This document shows positions 1 to 7,567 of a DNA stretch of 34,211 nt, piece after piece. The stretch comes from Nonomuraea zeae. Its GTDB lineage: Bacteria > Actinomycetota > Actinomycetes > Streptosporangiales > Streptosporangiaceae. The stretch covers positions 1 through 34,211 of the forward strand of contig NZ_VCKX01000118.1 of NCBI RefSeq assembly GCF_005889725.1. Reading direction: 5' to 3'. The translations under genes were made by a program, and so were the position numbers. The notes under the pieces were generated by a model. It did no database searches. It worked only from the letters and a program-made list of their open reading frames with translations, and was not told the origin of the DNA. Within the stretch, counting starts at the first letter, position 1. Each line of letters opens with the position of its first letter.

Positions 1-97
1 GCCGGGGGCCGACGCGCCGCTGTTCCGGCACGCCGACGCCCTGGCCCGCTCGGTGCTCGCCCAGACGGCGGGAGCCCGCCTGCGCACCGCGGCCTGA
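1..97 (+). CDS. C-terminal fragment of an unidentified protein
   Basis: An open frame runs from the window edge (first full codon at base 2) to a TGA at 95-97. It gives about 31 residues ending in LRTAA, alanine- and arginine-rich and probably helical. The codons have the strong third-position G/C bias of the neighbours, which is why it is taken as coding. There is too little sequence to name a family. It converges on the minus-strand phosphodiester glycosidase gene. Confidence 0.5.
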   Translation, partial: PGADAPLFRHADALARSVLAQTAGARLRTAA

Positions 98-131
98 CCC
101 GCCGGAGGCGAACAGGTGTCCTGACCCAGGA

Positions 132-150
132 CGGGCGGCCCGATCCGCCC
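132..150. terminator. Possible hairpin terminator between convergent genes
   Basis: GGGCGG at 133-138 can pair with CCGCCC at 145-150 across a 6-nt loop. It lies between the stop at 97 (plus strand) and the stop at 235 (minus strand), where a bidirectional terminator would be expected. There is no U-tract, and such GC-only stems arise easily by chance in DNA of this composition. Confidence 0.3.
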
Positions 151-160
151 CGAGCGGCCT

Positions 161-242
161 GGTTCGCTGAAGGCGGACGGGCGGCTTGGTTCGTTACGGG
201 CGGTTCGCTGAAGGCGGACGGGCGGCTTGGTCCGTTACGGGC
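161..242. repeat. 41-bp tandem duplication at the 3' end of the glycosidase gene
   Basis: The sequence starting GGTTCGCTGAAGGCGG at 161 recurs at 202 with a 41-bp period and one clear mismatch (T near 191 versus C at 232). The second copy runs into the TAA stop of the minus-strand gene (237-235), so the duplicated unit includes the gene's terminal codons. A shifted stop therefore also appears near 194 in another frame. It looks like a recent local duplication with no effect on the encoded protein. Confidence 0.8.
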
Positions 243-1806
243 GGACGAGGAAGACGTTGCCGAGCGAGCGCTGACCGGTCGCGTCGGAGGGCCGGTTCAC
301 GATGCCGGCGCCCGCGGTGACCATGACGCTGGAACCGCCGCCGTCGAGGTTCATCGCCTCCCTGGCCCCGAGCAGCTTCATGATCTCGGCCGTCTGCGCG
401 ATCCCGAGCCCCTCGCTGTAGCCGTCCTGCCGCCCGTCGACCACCACCAGCATGAGCCGCCCGCGGTCGTCCACGCCGATCATCGACCTGGGGTTGGCGC
501 GCACGGCCCAGTTGTAGGTGAACGTCTGGTCCGTGCCCTCGCGGATCAGCCCGTCGGCCGCCGCGTTGACCGACACCCGGCCATCCCGTACCAGCGTGGG
601 GCCGACCTGGAGGATCGTGGTGTCGCCGGTCAGCGCGACCCGCCGGCCCTTGCCGTCCTCGACCCGCTCGCTCACCCGCAGCCGCTCGCCGGCCTTCGCG
701 TGGCCGAGCAGCCAGGCGGCGCTGTCGCCGGTGGCCTGGACGGTGGACCCGCCCGGGGGCACGCTCGCGCCACGCGAGGTGTACACCGCCGTCACCGTGC
801 CCCGCGCGTCCAGCACGGCCTCGGCGCCCGCGCCGGTCGGCGGGGTGCCCCATTCGGGGGTGAACAGCACCAGCTCGCTGCTGTCCGTACATTTCAGGTC
901 GTGCTGCGGCCTCTCGGTCGGCTGGTCGCCGCCCACGCCACCGCAGTTCCAGATCTCGCCCGGCACCCGGTTGACGCCGTCGATCTCGACGCTGTCCCGT
1001 CCCGCGCGCAGGGTCACGTGGGCGGTGTACGCGTCCACGTCCACCGACCGCCCGCCTCTCGTGATCTTCACGCCGCCCCGGCCCTGCGTCGCGGAGCCGA
1101 TCAGTTTGCCGTCCTTGACGTAGAGGCCGCCCGGCGCGCTGTTGTAGAACCACTGCCCGTTGATCCCGGCCACCGCGCCCGCCGCGGCCGCGAGGTCGGT
1201 CAGCTTCTCCGTGCCGTTCAGCGTCGCGCCGAAGTCGGTGCCGACCGTGCCGCCGAACCTCTTGAAGTCCACGCGGAGCACGTGCACCTTCTGCGGCGCG
1301 CCCGCGTCGGTGCCGTCCTGCGCGGTGTAGCGGGTGCCGCCCGCGAAACCGGCCGCCTTGATCGCGGCGAGCGCGGCCGTGGCCTCGGCGCCGGTGGCGT
1401 ACTGCCCGACCCGGACGATCCAGCCGAGCGTACCGGCGGGATGATCGGCGAAGGCGGGGGAGAGGGCCTCCTCGACCCGCGGCTCGAACCCCTTGCCCCG
1501 CATCGCCTCGGCCACCCGGTCGGCGATCTCCCTGGCCCCCAGCGCGGTGGCCGCCGTGTTGAGCGGCCCGTCGGCCGTGGCCGGCAGGTACACCTGGACG
1601 GTCCAGAAGTCCCCGGCGTCCTTGGCCCCGAGCGACATCGAGGTCATCGTCACGCCGGGCGCGACGGTCGTGGTCACCGGTGGCGCGCTCAGCGGCAGCC
1701 GCCCGCCGAAGAAGGAGTCCTGCGGGGTGGCCGCCGCCGCGGCGGGCGCGTGCGCGGCCAGCACGATCGCGGCCGCCACGATGGCGGGAAGGGTCTTGCG
1801 GTGCAT
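235..1806 (-). CDS. Secreted phosphodiester glycosidase family (NAGPA-domain) protein
   Basis: The product has 523 residues. The N-terminus has a basic start, then a hydrophobic stretch and an Ala-rich cleavage region (about 1-26), typical of a Sec signal peptide. Around residues 127-170 a segment with the pattern IVRVGQY...A..AL..IKAAGF resembles a SPOR-like repeat, which would suggest peptidoglycan association. The rest is the NAGPA fold: the INGQWFYN motif follows its first strand and NLDGGGSS lies near the C-terminus, both hallmarks of the family that removes N-acetylglucosamine-1-phosphate caps in animals and acts on glycans or wall polymers in bacteria. The exact substrate cannot be read from sequence. 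The ATG at 1806 has GAGGAC about 5 nt upstream. A TTGACT at 1849-1844 could be a -35 element. The gene is monocistronic. Confidence 0.88.
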   Translation of the reverse strand: MHRKTLPAIVAAAIVLAAHAPAAAAATPQDSFFGGRLPLSAPPVTTTVAPGVTMTSMSLGAKDAGDFWTVQVYLPATADGPLNTAATALGAREIADRVAEAMRGKGFEPRVEEALSPAFADHPAGTLGWIVRVGQYATGAEATAALAAIKAAGFAGGTRYTAQDGTDAGAPQKVHVLRVDFKRFGGTVGTDFGATLNGTEKLTDLAAAAGAVAGINGQWFYNSAPGGLYVKDGKLIGSATQGRGGVKITRGGRSVDVDAYTAHVTLRAGRDSVEIDGVNRVPGEIWNCGGVGGDQPTERPQHDLKCTDSSELVLFTPEWGTPPTGAGAEAVLDARGTVTAVYTSRGASVPPGGSTVQATGDSAAWLLGHAKAGERLRVSERVEDGKGRRVALTGDTTILQVGPTLVRDGRVSVNAAADGLIREGTDQTFTYNWAVRANPRSMIGVDDRGRLMLVVVDGRQDGYSEGLGIAQTAEIMKLLGAREAMNLDGGGSSVMVTAGAGIVNRPSDATGQRSLGNVFLVRP

Positions 1807-1913
1807 GTACGTCCTCGGTCCTGATCGAAATGGGTGCCAGGGCAGTCAAGAACTCGCGGATGGCGCCGAACCCAACGGCAGGCGCTGCCCGCGAAGCACC
1901 CAGATGAACAGCC

Positions 1914-1942
1914 GCCTGGCTTCGCGAGGCGCGAAGCCAGGC
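1914..1942 (-). terminator. Perfect 13-bp hairpin after the oxidoreductase gene
   Basis: GCCTGGCTTCGCG at 1914-1926 is the exact reverse complement of 1930-1942, with the 3-nt loop AGG. It sits 20 bp past the stop of the minus-strand oxidoreductase and upstream of the glycosidase promoter. The position fits an intrinsic terminator, of the U-less kind common in actinomycetes, that insulates the two genes. Confidence 0.75.
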
Positions 1943-1961
1943 TCGGCGGAGCCCCTGCGGG

Positions 1962-2936
1962 TCAGTCCGCCACGCGGAGCACGATCTTGCCCTGGATGTG
2001 CCCGCGCTCGGCGCGCTCGTGGGCCGCGGCGGCCTCGCTGAGCGGGAAGACGCTGTCGATCCCGGGGCGGAGCCGGCCTTCGCCGAGCAGGCGGGCCAGC
2101 TCGGTCATCTGCGGCCCGTCCGAGTGGACCTGGCCCGACCTGTGCACGATCCCGCGACGGGCCGCCTCCTCCAGCCGGTAGTCGCCGTAGAAGACCGGGC
2201 TGAGCGTGCCGCCGTCCCTGATCACCGGCAGGAACCGGTGCCCGCGCGGGCCGCCGACGGTGTCGATCAGGCAGTCGACGTCCCGCACCGCGTCCTCGAC
2301 CGCGACGGCGGTGTAGTCGATGAACTCGTCCACCCCCAGACCCTTCAGGAACGCCTCGTGGCGGCCGGAGGCCACGCCGATGACGTACGCGCCCGTGTTC
2401 TTGGCGAGCTGCACGGCGAAGTGGCCGACGCCGCCCGCCGCGCCGTTGATCAGCACCCTGCTGCCCGGCTGGAGCCCGATGTGGTCGACGAGGAACTGGT
2501 AGGCGGTGAGGCCCGCCATGGGGACGGCCGCCGCCTGCACGTGATCGACGGCGGCGGGCTTGCGGGCGAGCTGGCCGGCCGGCGCGGTGGTGTACTCGGC
2601 GTACGCCTTGCCGCCGTTGCCCAGGGTCCCCGGGAAGCGGATGAGCCCGAACACCTCGTCTCCCTCCTGCCACTCGGTGACGCCCTCGCCGAGTGCGGCC
2701 ACGACGCCCGACGCGTCGGAGCCCGGGGTGAACGGCAGGGCGGTGGTGGGGCGCAGGTCGTCCGGGATGTTGGCGAAGCCGCCGCGGGCGTACCAGTCGG
2801 GCGGGTTGAGGCAGGCGGCGTGCACGCGGACCAGGACCTCGCCGGGGCCGGGCTCGGGGCGGGCGACGCGCTCGTAGGTGAGCACCTCGGGCCTGCCGAC
2901 GGCGTGTACGCGTACGGCGTTCATGGTTTCGGACAT
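1962..2936 (-). CDS. NADPH-dependent quinone oxidoreductase-like protein (zinc-free MDR family)
   Basis: The product has 324 residues and belongs to the medium-chain dehydrogenase/reductase superfamily. The N-terminal GroES-like domain carries LVRVHAACLNPPDWYARGG and PGSDASGVV. The Rossmann domain (about 155-270) has GAAGGVGHFAVQLAK, the dinucleotide-binding turn. The cysteine ligand set of zinc alcohol dehydrogenases is missing, which favours the quinone oxidoreductase branch (NAD(P)H-dependent two-electron reduction of quinones or enones). The ATG at 2936 is preceded by AGGGAG; an in-frame ATG four codons on would give MNAVRV. The gene is divergent from a TetR regulator, with operator-like palindromes in its promoter, so it is probably that regulator's target and inducible by an electrophile or xenobiotic. 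Confidence 0.9.
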   Translation of the reverse strand: MSETMNAVRVHAVGRPEVLTYERVARPEPGPGEVLVRVHAACLNPPDWYARGGFANIPDDLRPTTALPFTPGSDASGVVAALGEGVTEWQEGDEVFGLIRFPGTLGNGGKAYAEYTTAPAGQLARKPAAVDHVQAAAVPMAGLTAYQFLVDHIGLQPGSRVLINGAAGGVGHFAVQLAKNTGAYVIGVASGRHEAFLKGLGVDEFIDYTAVAVEDAVRDVDCLIDTVGGPRGHRFLPVIRDGGTLSPVFYGDYRLEEAARRGIVHRSGQVHSDGPQMTELARLLGEGRLRPGIDSVFPLSEAAAAHERAERGHIQGKIVLRVAD

Positions 2937-2971
2937 GGGGGACTCCCTGTGGGTCCGGCCCCGCTATGATA

Positions 2972-3010
2972 CGGAGCATTGCTCCGAATAATAAGCGGGG
3001 CAGTGCTCCG
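2972..3010. promoter_or_regulatory. Two palindromic TetR-type operators
   Basis: CGGAGCATTGCTCCG (2972-2986) is a perfect 6-bp-arm palindrome. CGGGGCAGTGCTCCG (2996-3010) is the same site with one arm mismatch, with centres 24 bp apart. They lie between the divergent oxidoreductase and TetR genes. One is inside the -35/-10 spacer of the minus-strand promoter and the other just past its -10. The geometry fits steric repression by the adjacent TetR protein and probable autoregulation. Confidence 0.75.
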
Positions 3011-3018
3011 CTTGTCAA
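2989..3018 (-). promoter_or_regulatory. Promoter of the oxidoreductase gene
   Basis: On the minus strand a consensus -35 TTGACA (3018-3013) is followed after 18 bp by TTATTA (2994-2989), or after 19 bp by TATTAT. This A/T-rich island stands out in GC-rich DNA and leads into the oxidoreductase start at 2936. One TetR-type palindrome fills the spacer. Confidence 0.65.
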
Positions 3019-3035
3019 TCGGAAAGCAGGTAACG

Positions 3036-3827
3036 ATGGCGGACGAGCTGCCGGACGAGCTGCCGGACGGCACCACGGCGCCGAAGGGCCGCGCCACAAG
3101 GGTGGGGGACGGCGCAGGGCGGGCCGAGGACGAGGAGGCGGGTGCGACGCGAGCCGAGGCCGCGGCTGCAGGCGCGGTGCGGTCCCAGGGTGAGGGTGCG
3201 GGGCGGGCGCCGCGGGCGGATGCGCGGCGTAACCGGGAGCGCATCCTGGCGGTCGCGCGGACCGTGGTCGCCGAGCACGGGACCGAGGCGTCCCTGCGCG
3301 ACATCGCGCGCCGGGCCGAGGTCGGGCTCGGGACCCTCTACCGGCACTTCCCGACGCGGGAAGCCCTGCTGGAGGCGCTGCTGGGGCAGGGCTTCGACCG
3401 GCTCGCCGCGCGCGCGGAGGCGCTGGCCGAGGGCGGCGAGCCGGACGAGGCGCTGCGGGAGTGGCTACGTGACTTCGCCGGTGGCGCGGGCGCCTACCGG
3501 GGCCTGGCCGGGTCGATGATGGCCACCCTCAGCGACGAGGGATCCCCTCTGTCCATGTCGTGCCACGCGATGCGCGCGGCGGCCGGCCGCCTGCTGGAGC
3601 GGGCGCAGGCGAGCGGGCACATCCGCGACGACATCGACGGGACGGACCTGTTCGCCCTGGTCAACGCGCTGAGCTGGATCACCGACCAGGCGCCGTCGCT
3701 GGCCTCCCGGCGCGAGCACCTCTTCGCGCTGGTGATGGACGGCCTCACACCCCGCCGGAACGCGCAGAGCGACCAGGAGGGCCAGGACGGCCAAGGCCAG
3801 GACGGCCAGGACGGCCAGGACGGCTGA
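3036..3827 (+). CDS. TetR/AcrR family transcriptional regulator
   Basis: The product has 263 residues from the ATG at 3036 (AAGCAGG just upstream). The TetR helix-turn-helix lies at about residues 63-112: RRNRERILAVARTVVAEHG, then SLRDIARRAEVGLGTLYRHF and PTREALLEALL. The rest is the all-helical ligand and dimerisation domain. About 60 acidic/Ala-rich, apparently disordered residues precede the HTH, unusual for the family, so an internal start (for example the GTG near 3178) is possible. The C-terminus ends in a low-complexity (GQD)n tail encoded by a 9-bp tandem repeat. It is divergent from the MDR oxidoreductase and very likely represses it through the paired operators at 2972-3010. The inducer is unknown. 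Confidence 0.9.
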   Translation: MADELPDELPDGTTAPKGRATRVGDGAGRAEDEEAGATRAEAAAAGAVRSQGEGAGRAPRADARRNRERILAVARTVVAEHGTEASLRDIARRAEVGLGTLYRHFPTREALLEALLGQGFDRLAARAEALAEGGEPDEALREWLRDFAGGAGAYRGLAGSMMATLSDEGSPLSMSCHAMRAAAGRLLERAQASGHIRDDIDGTDLFALVNALSWITDQAPSLASRREHLFALVMDGLTPRRNAQSDQEGQDGQGQDGQDGQDG

Positions 3828-3895
3828 AACACCTGAAACGCCTAGAACGCCTGGAACACCTAGAACCTTTGGAACGCCAGAAGCGGCTAGAACAG
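3771..3895. repeat. Two adjoining 9-bp minisatellites
   Basis: At 3771-3824 the unit GGCCAGGAC is repeated imperfectly and encodes the (GQD)n tail of the TetR regulator. At 3824-3895 eight consecutive 9-mers of the form CTRGAACRC follow (starting at 3824, 3833, 3842, 3851, 3860, 3869, 3878 and 3887). The last contains the TAG stop of the minus-strand flavoprotein gene. Copy-number change would alter the regulator tail by three residues per unit and leave the frame intact. Confidence 0.85.
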
Positions 3896-5122
3896 GCCGT
3901 TGAGCGGTGGCTCGGCGCCGTTGAGGTGGTGGGCGCCCACGACGGCCGCCTTCCAGGCCCGCGGGTTGTGGTTGGCGACGGTCCTGGCGTTGCGCCAGTG
4001 CCGGTCCAGGTTGTGCCGGGCGGCCACGGCCGACCCTCCGCCCACGTCGAAGAGCAGCTCGCCCGCCTTGAGCGCCGACTCGGCCGCGAAGAACTGCGCC
4101 TGCGCCGCCTCCACCGACGCCGTCGTGAGCAGGCCGGGCTCCAGGTCCCCGGCCCACGCCCGGTCGATGGCGGCCGCGGCACGCAGGACCGCCGCCTCGG
4201 CCGCGTACGCCCGCGCCGCGATCTCGCCCACGGCGTGCTGCACGTACGGGTCGTCCACCGACCGCCCCGCGCTGCTGTGCTCGATCGGACGGGCGCGGTC
4301 GCGGGCGAAGGCGACCGCGTCCCTCAGCGCGTCACGGGCGATCCCCGCCTCGACGGCGGCCAGGTAGAGCTGCAGGAACGGGGTGACGGGGGAGCGCCCC
4401 GAGCCGGCCGGGCGTTTGGCGATCTCCGAGGGGAGCACGGTGACGCCCGTCAGCCTGGTGGTGCCGCTGGCGGTCAGCCGCTGGCCGATGCCGTCGAAGT
4501 CGTCGACCAGCTCCAGGCCCGGCCGGTCGCGCGGCAGGGTGAAGAACACCTTCTCGCCGTCGTCGTTCACCGCCGCCAGCCCGATCCAGTCGGCGTACAG
4601 CGCGCCGGTGCTGTAGTACTTGCTGCCGTCCACCACCCCTTCCGGGCTGATCCGGGTGCGTACGGCGCCGCTGGGCCCGCCGAGCTCCCAGCCCGCGTTG
4701 CCGAAGACGTCCCCGGCCAGGAGGCGCGGATACCAGCGCTTGCGCTCCTCGTCGGAGGCGGTCAGCAGGTGCTCGACGCGGCCGAAGCTGGGACGTAGCG
4801 CCTGCGCGATGTTGGAGTCGGCGGCGGCGAGATCGATGAGGAACTCGAAGACCTCCGCCACCGTGGCGCCCGCCCCGCCGTACTGGGTGGGAATCCGGAA
4901 CGTGAGCAGCCCGGCGGCGGCCAGCGCGCGGATCTGCGCGTGCGGCAGCTCCCGCGCGCGCTCCCGCTCGGCCGCGCCCTCGGCCAGAGCGGGAAGCAGG
5001 TCCGCGGCCCGCCGCCGCAGCTCGGCGACGGAGAGCGCGGCCCGCGAGCCCGGATCGGAGCCAGCACCGGCACCCGAGCGAGCGCCGGTGCCGGTGCCGG
5101 TGCCGGTGCCAGTGCTGGTCAT
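3887..5122 (-). CDS. Acyl-CoA dehydrogenase-fold flavin monooxygenase, DszC/SfnB-like
   Basis: The product has 411 residues with the three-part acyl-CoA dehydrogenase fold: an N-terminal helical domain (SVAELRRRAADLLPALAEG), a middle beta domain (KYYSTGALYADWIGLAAV) and a C-terminal helical domain ending with HWRNARTVANHNPRAWK and HHLNG. This C-terminal signature is typical of the FMNH2/O2-using DszC/SfnB branch rather than true fatty acyl-CoA dehydrogenases, so the expected reaction is flavin-dependent oxygenation of an organosulfur compound. The start is the ATG at 5122, overlapping the SsuD stop by 4 bp; the frame stays open upstream but that part is the ssuD shadow. The N-terminus holds a Thr-Gly/Ala-Gly low-complexity stretch from a hexanucleotide repeat. 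It is the last gene of the minus-strand sulfur operon and the most divergent of the three paralogues here. Confidence 0.85.
   Translation of the reverse strand: MTSTGTGTGTGTGARSGAGAGSDPGSRAALSVAELRRRAADLLPALAEGAAERERARELPHAQIRALAAAGLLTFRIPTQYGGAGATVAEVFEFLIDLAAADSNIAQALRPSFGRVEHLLTASDEERKRWYPRLLAGDVFGNAGWELGGPSGAVRTRISPEGVVDGSKYYSTGALYADWIGLAAVNDDGEKVFFTLPRDRPGLELVDDFDGIGQRLTASGTTRLTGVTVLPSEIAKRPAGSGRSPVTPFLQLYLAAVEAGIARDALRDAVAFARDRARPIEHSSAGRSVDDPYVQHAVGEIAARAYAAEAAVLRAAAAIDRAWAGDLEPGLLTTASVEAAQAQFFAAESALKAGELLFDVGGGSAVAARHNLDRHWRNARTVANHNPRAWKAAVVGAHHLNGAEPPLNGLF
5082..5112. repeat. Hexanucleotide repeat in the flavoprotein N-terminus
   Basis: GCCGGT is repeated about five times just inside the start codon of the minus-strand DszC-like gene and encodes Gly-Thr dipeptides. 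The 6-bp period cannot shift the frame. It only lengthens or shortens a disordered N-terminal tail. Confidence 0.7.
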
Positions 5123-6273
5123 CGGGTTCCCGTCGAGGCGAACGGGATCTCGGCCGGTCCGGCGTCGGCGGGCTCGTCCGGGTGCTGCCACAGCCCGCGC
5201 TCGCGCAGGATCGGCAGCACCCCCTCCCCGAACCAGTACGCCTCCTCGACGTGCGGATGCCCCGACAGGACGAACTCGGTGATCCCCAGCCGGTGGTACT
5301 CCTCGATGCGATCGGCCACCTCGGCATGGCTGCCGACCAGCGCCGTCCCCGCCCCGCCGCGCACCAGCCCGACGCCGGCCCACAGGTTGGGGTAGATCTC
5401 CAGGTCGTCGCGCCGCCCGCCGTGCAGGGCGAGCATCCGCCGCTGCCCCTCCGACTCGCTGCGCGCCAGGCCCGCCTGCACCTTCGCCACCGTGTCCGGG
5501 TCGATGCCGTCCAGCAGCCTGCGGGCCTGCGCCCACGCCTGCTCGGCGGTGTCCCTGGAGATGACGTGCAGCCGGATGCCCTGCCGGAGCGTGCGCCCCT
5601 CGGCGGCGGCGAGCCCGTTCACCCAGGCGATCTTCTCGGCGACCGCGGCGGGCGGCTCGCCCCAGGTGAGGTACGCGTCCACGTGCCGCGCCGCCACCTG
5701 CCCGGCGGCCGGTGAGGAGCCGCCGAAGTAGACCTCCGGCACCGGATCGGGCAGCCGGTTGAGCCGCGCGCCCTCGACCCGCAGGTGCTCACCGGCGAAG
5801 TCGACCGTCTCCCCGCGCCACAGCGAGCGCACGATGTGCAGGAACTCGTCGGTGCGCGCGTAGCGGGCCTCCTTGTCCAGGAAGTCGCCGTACGCGCGCT
5901 GCTCGTGGCTCTCGCCCCCGGTCACCACGTTGAGCAGCAGCCGGCCCCGCGAATGCCGCTGGAACGTCGCCGCCATCTGCGCCGCCAGCGTCGGCGAGAC
6001 CAGCCCGGGCCGGAAGGCCACCAGGAACTTCAGCCGCTCGGTCGTGTCCGCCAGCATCGCGGTCGTCAGCCAGGCGTCCTCGCACCACGCGCCGGTGGGC
6101 GTCAGCGCGCCGACGAAGCCGAGCTGCTCGGCCGCGTGCACGATCTGCCGCAGATAGGGCAGCGTGGCCGGGCGGGCGCCGCCCGCCGAGCCCGCGGGCA
6201 GGCCGTGGCCGCCGCCCACCACGTCCCGGCTGTCGCCGTAGGTGGGCAGGAACCAGTGGAACGTCAAGGTCAT
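5119..6273 (-). CDS. ssuD: FMNH2-dependent alkanesulfonate monooxygenase SsuD
   Basis: The product has 384 residues, close to the usual SsuD length, and is an LLM-class TIM-barrel flavin enzyme. It desulfonates alkanesulfonates to aldehyde and sulfite with O2 and reduced FMN. The active-site set known from E. coli SsuD is in place: Cys64 in PTGAWCEDAW, Arg234 and His236 in GIRLHVI, Arg305 in GVGLVRGGAGTALVG and Tyr346 in SGHPHVEEAY. The N-terminus (FHWFLPTYGD) also fits. The ATG at 6273 lies 14 bp after the SfnB-like gene, and the stop overlaps the DszC-like start by 4 bp, so the three genes form one operon. The NAD(P)H:FMN reductase partner (SsuE type) is not in the window and must be supplied elsewhere. 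Confidence 0.93.
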   Translation of the reverse strand: MTLTFHWFLPTYGDSRDVVGGGHGLPAGSAGGARPATLPYLRQIVHAAEQLGFVGALTPTGAWCEDAWLTTAMLADTTERLKFLVAFRPGLVSPTLAAQMAATFQRHSRGRLLLNVVTGGESHEQRAYGDFLDKEARYARTDEFLHIVRSLWRGETVDFAGEHLRVEGARLNRLPDPVPEVYFGGSSPAAGQVAARHVDAYLTWGEPPAAVAEKIAWVNGLAAAEGRTLRQGIRLHVISRDTAEQAWAQARRLLDGIDPDTVAKVQAGLARSESEGQRRMLALHGGRRDDLEIYPNLWAGVGLVRGGAGTALVGSHAEVADRIEEYHRLGITEFVLSGHPHVEEAYWFGEGVLPILRERGLWQHPDEPADAGPAEIPFASTGTR

Positions 6274-6287
6274 CGTGCAGTCTCTCC

Positions 6288-7469
6288 CTAGAGCAGGCCG
6301 TGTCGCGGCGGCAACTGGCCGTTGAGTACATACCGGCCGATGTGCTGGATCTTCCATCGGGCCGGATCGTGCAAGGTATGGGTGCGGGCGTTGCGCCAGT
6401 GCCGGTTGAGGTTGAGCCCCTCCAGGCTGGACCGGGTGCCGCCCAGCTCGAAGATGGCACCGCCCAGCTCGACCGCCACCGGGTCGGCGAACGCCTTGGC
6501 GGTGGCCACCGCGATTGAGGCGGCGGCGGCCGAGTCCTCCGTCAGGTCGGCGCGGGCGGCGTCCACGGCCGCGCCCGCCGCGTCGAGCAGCGCCTCGGCG
6601 GCGCGCACCTTGACGGCCAGCTCGCCGGCCCGCTGGATGACCAGCGGGTCGTCGGCGGCCCGCTCCTGGCCGCTCTCGAACCAGGGCCTGGCCTTCGTCC
6701 TGACGAATTCCAGGGCCTCGGCGAGCGCGCCGGACGCGATGCCCACGTCGATCGCCGCGTGCAGGAGCTGCGCGAACGCGCCGTGGAGCTGCGGGCCCTG
6801 GAACGTCAGGTGGTGCGGCACCACCCGCCACTCCGGGACGGCCACGTCCTCCAGCAGCACCGTCCCGCTGGCCGTGGTGCGCTGCCCCATGCCCGCCCAG
6901 TCGTCCACGACGGTCAGGCCGGGGGCGTCGCGCGGCACGTACGCCACGTGCAGCGTCTGGTCCTCGCGCCTGGCCAGCACCGGGATCCAGTCGGCGAACA
7001 GCGCGCCCGTGCTGTAGTGCTTGGTGCCGTTCAGCAGGAAGCCGCCGCCCGGGGCCGGGGCCAGGGACGTCCGGTAGTCCTGCACGTGCTTCGTGCCCGC
7101 CTCCGACTGCGCGTTGCCGAAGCGCCGGCCGTCGAGGACCTCGCCGAAGAAGAACTTGCGCTGCTCGGGCGTGCCGCGCTGGCGCAGCACGTTCACGTAC
7201 ACGAAGTGGCTCTGGGGGATCTGCGCGACATTCGGGTCGGCCGCGGCCAGGAGCCTGAACACCTCCGCGACCGTGCGGGCGCTGACGTCGGCGCCACCGT
7301 GCGAGTCCGGCACGGTGATCGCGAGGAGCCCGCTGGCCGACAGCCGGTCGAGCTCGGGTCCGGGCAGGCGTCGCTCGGCGTCGCGGGCCGCGGCGTCCAC
7401 CGCGAGCTCCGCGGCCAGCTCGCGGGCCACGGCCAGGGCCTCGGCGTCGTCCGCGATCACGTGGGTCAT
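6288..7469 (-). CDS. SfnB-family sulfur acquisition oxidoreductase (acyl-CoA dehydrogenase fold)
   Basis: The product has 393 residues with the acyl-CoA dehydrogenase fold: helical N-terminus, beta domain with KHYSTGALFADW (about 150-161), and the HWRNARTHTLHDPARWK tail typical of SfnB/DszC-like flavoproteins. SfnB relatives are sulfur-starvation proteins linked to sulfone and sulfonate use, so an FMNH2-dependent oxygenation step is likely; the substrate is unknown. The N-terminal HVI..D.EA..VARELA pattern is shared almost word for word with the plus-strand paralogue at 14159, showing that the two arose by duplication. It is the first gene of the minus-strand operon, transcribed from the divergent promoter region at 7470-7567. 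The RBS is weak (CGGACG). Confidence 0.88.
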   Translation of the reverse strand: MTHVIADDAEALAVARELAAELAVDAAARDAERRLPGPELDRLSASGLLAITVPDSHGGADVSARTVAEVFRLLAAADPNVAQIPQSHFVYVNVLRQRGTPEQRKFFFGEVLDGRRFGNAQSEAGTKHVQDYRTSLAPAPGGGFLLNGTKHYSTGALFADWIPVLARREDQTLHVAYVPRDAPGLTVVDDWAGMGQRTTASGTVLLEDVAVPEWRVVPHHLTFQGPQLHGAFAQLLHAAIDVGIASGALAEALEFVRTKARPWFESGQERAADDPLVIQRAGELAVKVRAAEALLDAAGAAVDAARADLTEDSAAAASIAVATAKAFADPVAVELGGAIFELGGTRSSLEGLNLNRHWRNARTHTLHDPARWKIQHIGRYVLNGQLPPRHGLL

Positions 7470-7493
7470 GTTGTTTCGTCCGTTCTGCGTGTT

Positions 7494-7521
7494 ACGTTAT
7501 GGTTCACCGTAATCCCTGCAA
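7494..7521 (-). promoter_or_regulatory. Promoter of the minus-strand sulfur operon
   Basis: TTGCAG (7521-7516) and TAACGT (7499-7494) are separated by 16 bp on the minus strand, giving a predicted transcription start near 7487, about 17 nt before the ATG at 7469. The -35 lies inside a palindrome, so a regulator bound there would compete with RNA polymerase. Confidence 0.5.
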
Positions 7522-7540
7522 TGCAGGTAGGCAATACCTG
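7515..7540. promoter_or_regulatory. Overlapping palindromes in the divergent sulfur-cluster promoter
   Basis: CCTGCAATGCAGG (7515-7527) is a perfect 6-bp-arm palindrome. It overlaps CAGGTA-GGCAA-TACCTG (7524-7540), a second perfect inverted repeat. Both sit in the 98-bp gap between the two divergent operons, the natural place for a shared sulfur-responsive regulator. No regulator gene is adjacent, so the protein is unknown. Confidence 0.55.
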
Positions 7541-7567
7541 TTTCTTGACGTGTGCGTAAGGACCCCC

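Noticed and set aside
194..1849. A longer overlapping frame across the NAGPA gene
   Set aside because: Its product is Arg/Gly-rich with no motifs, whereas the other frame has a signal peptide and NLDGGGSS.
3771..3895. Phase-variable switch
   Set aside because: A 9-bp period keeps the reading frame, so copy-number change cannot turn the regulator on or off.
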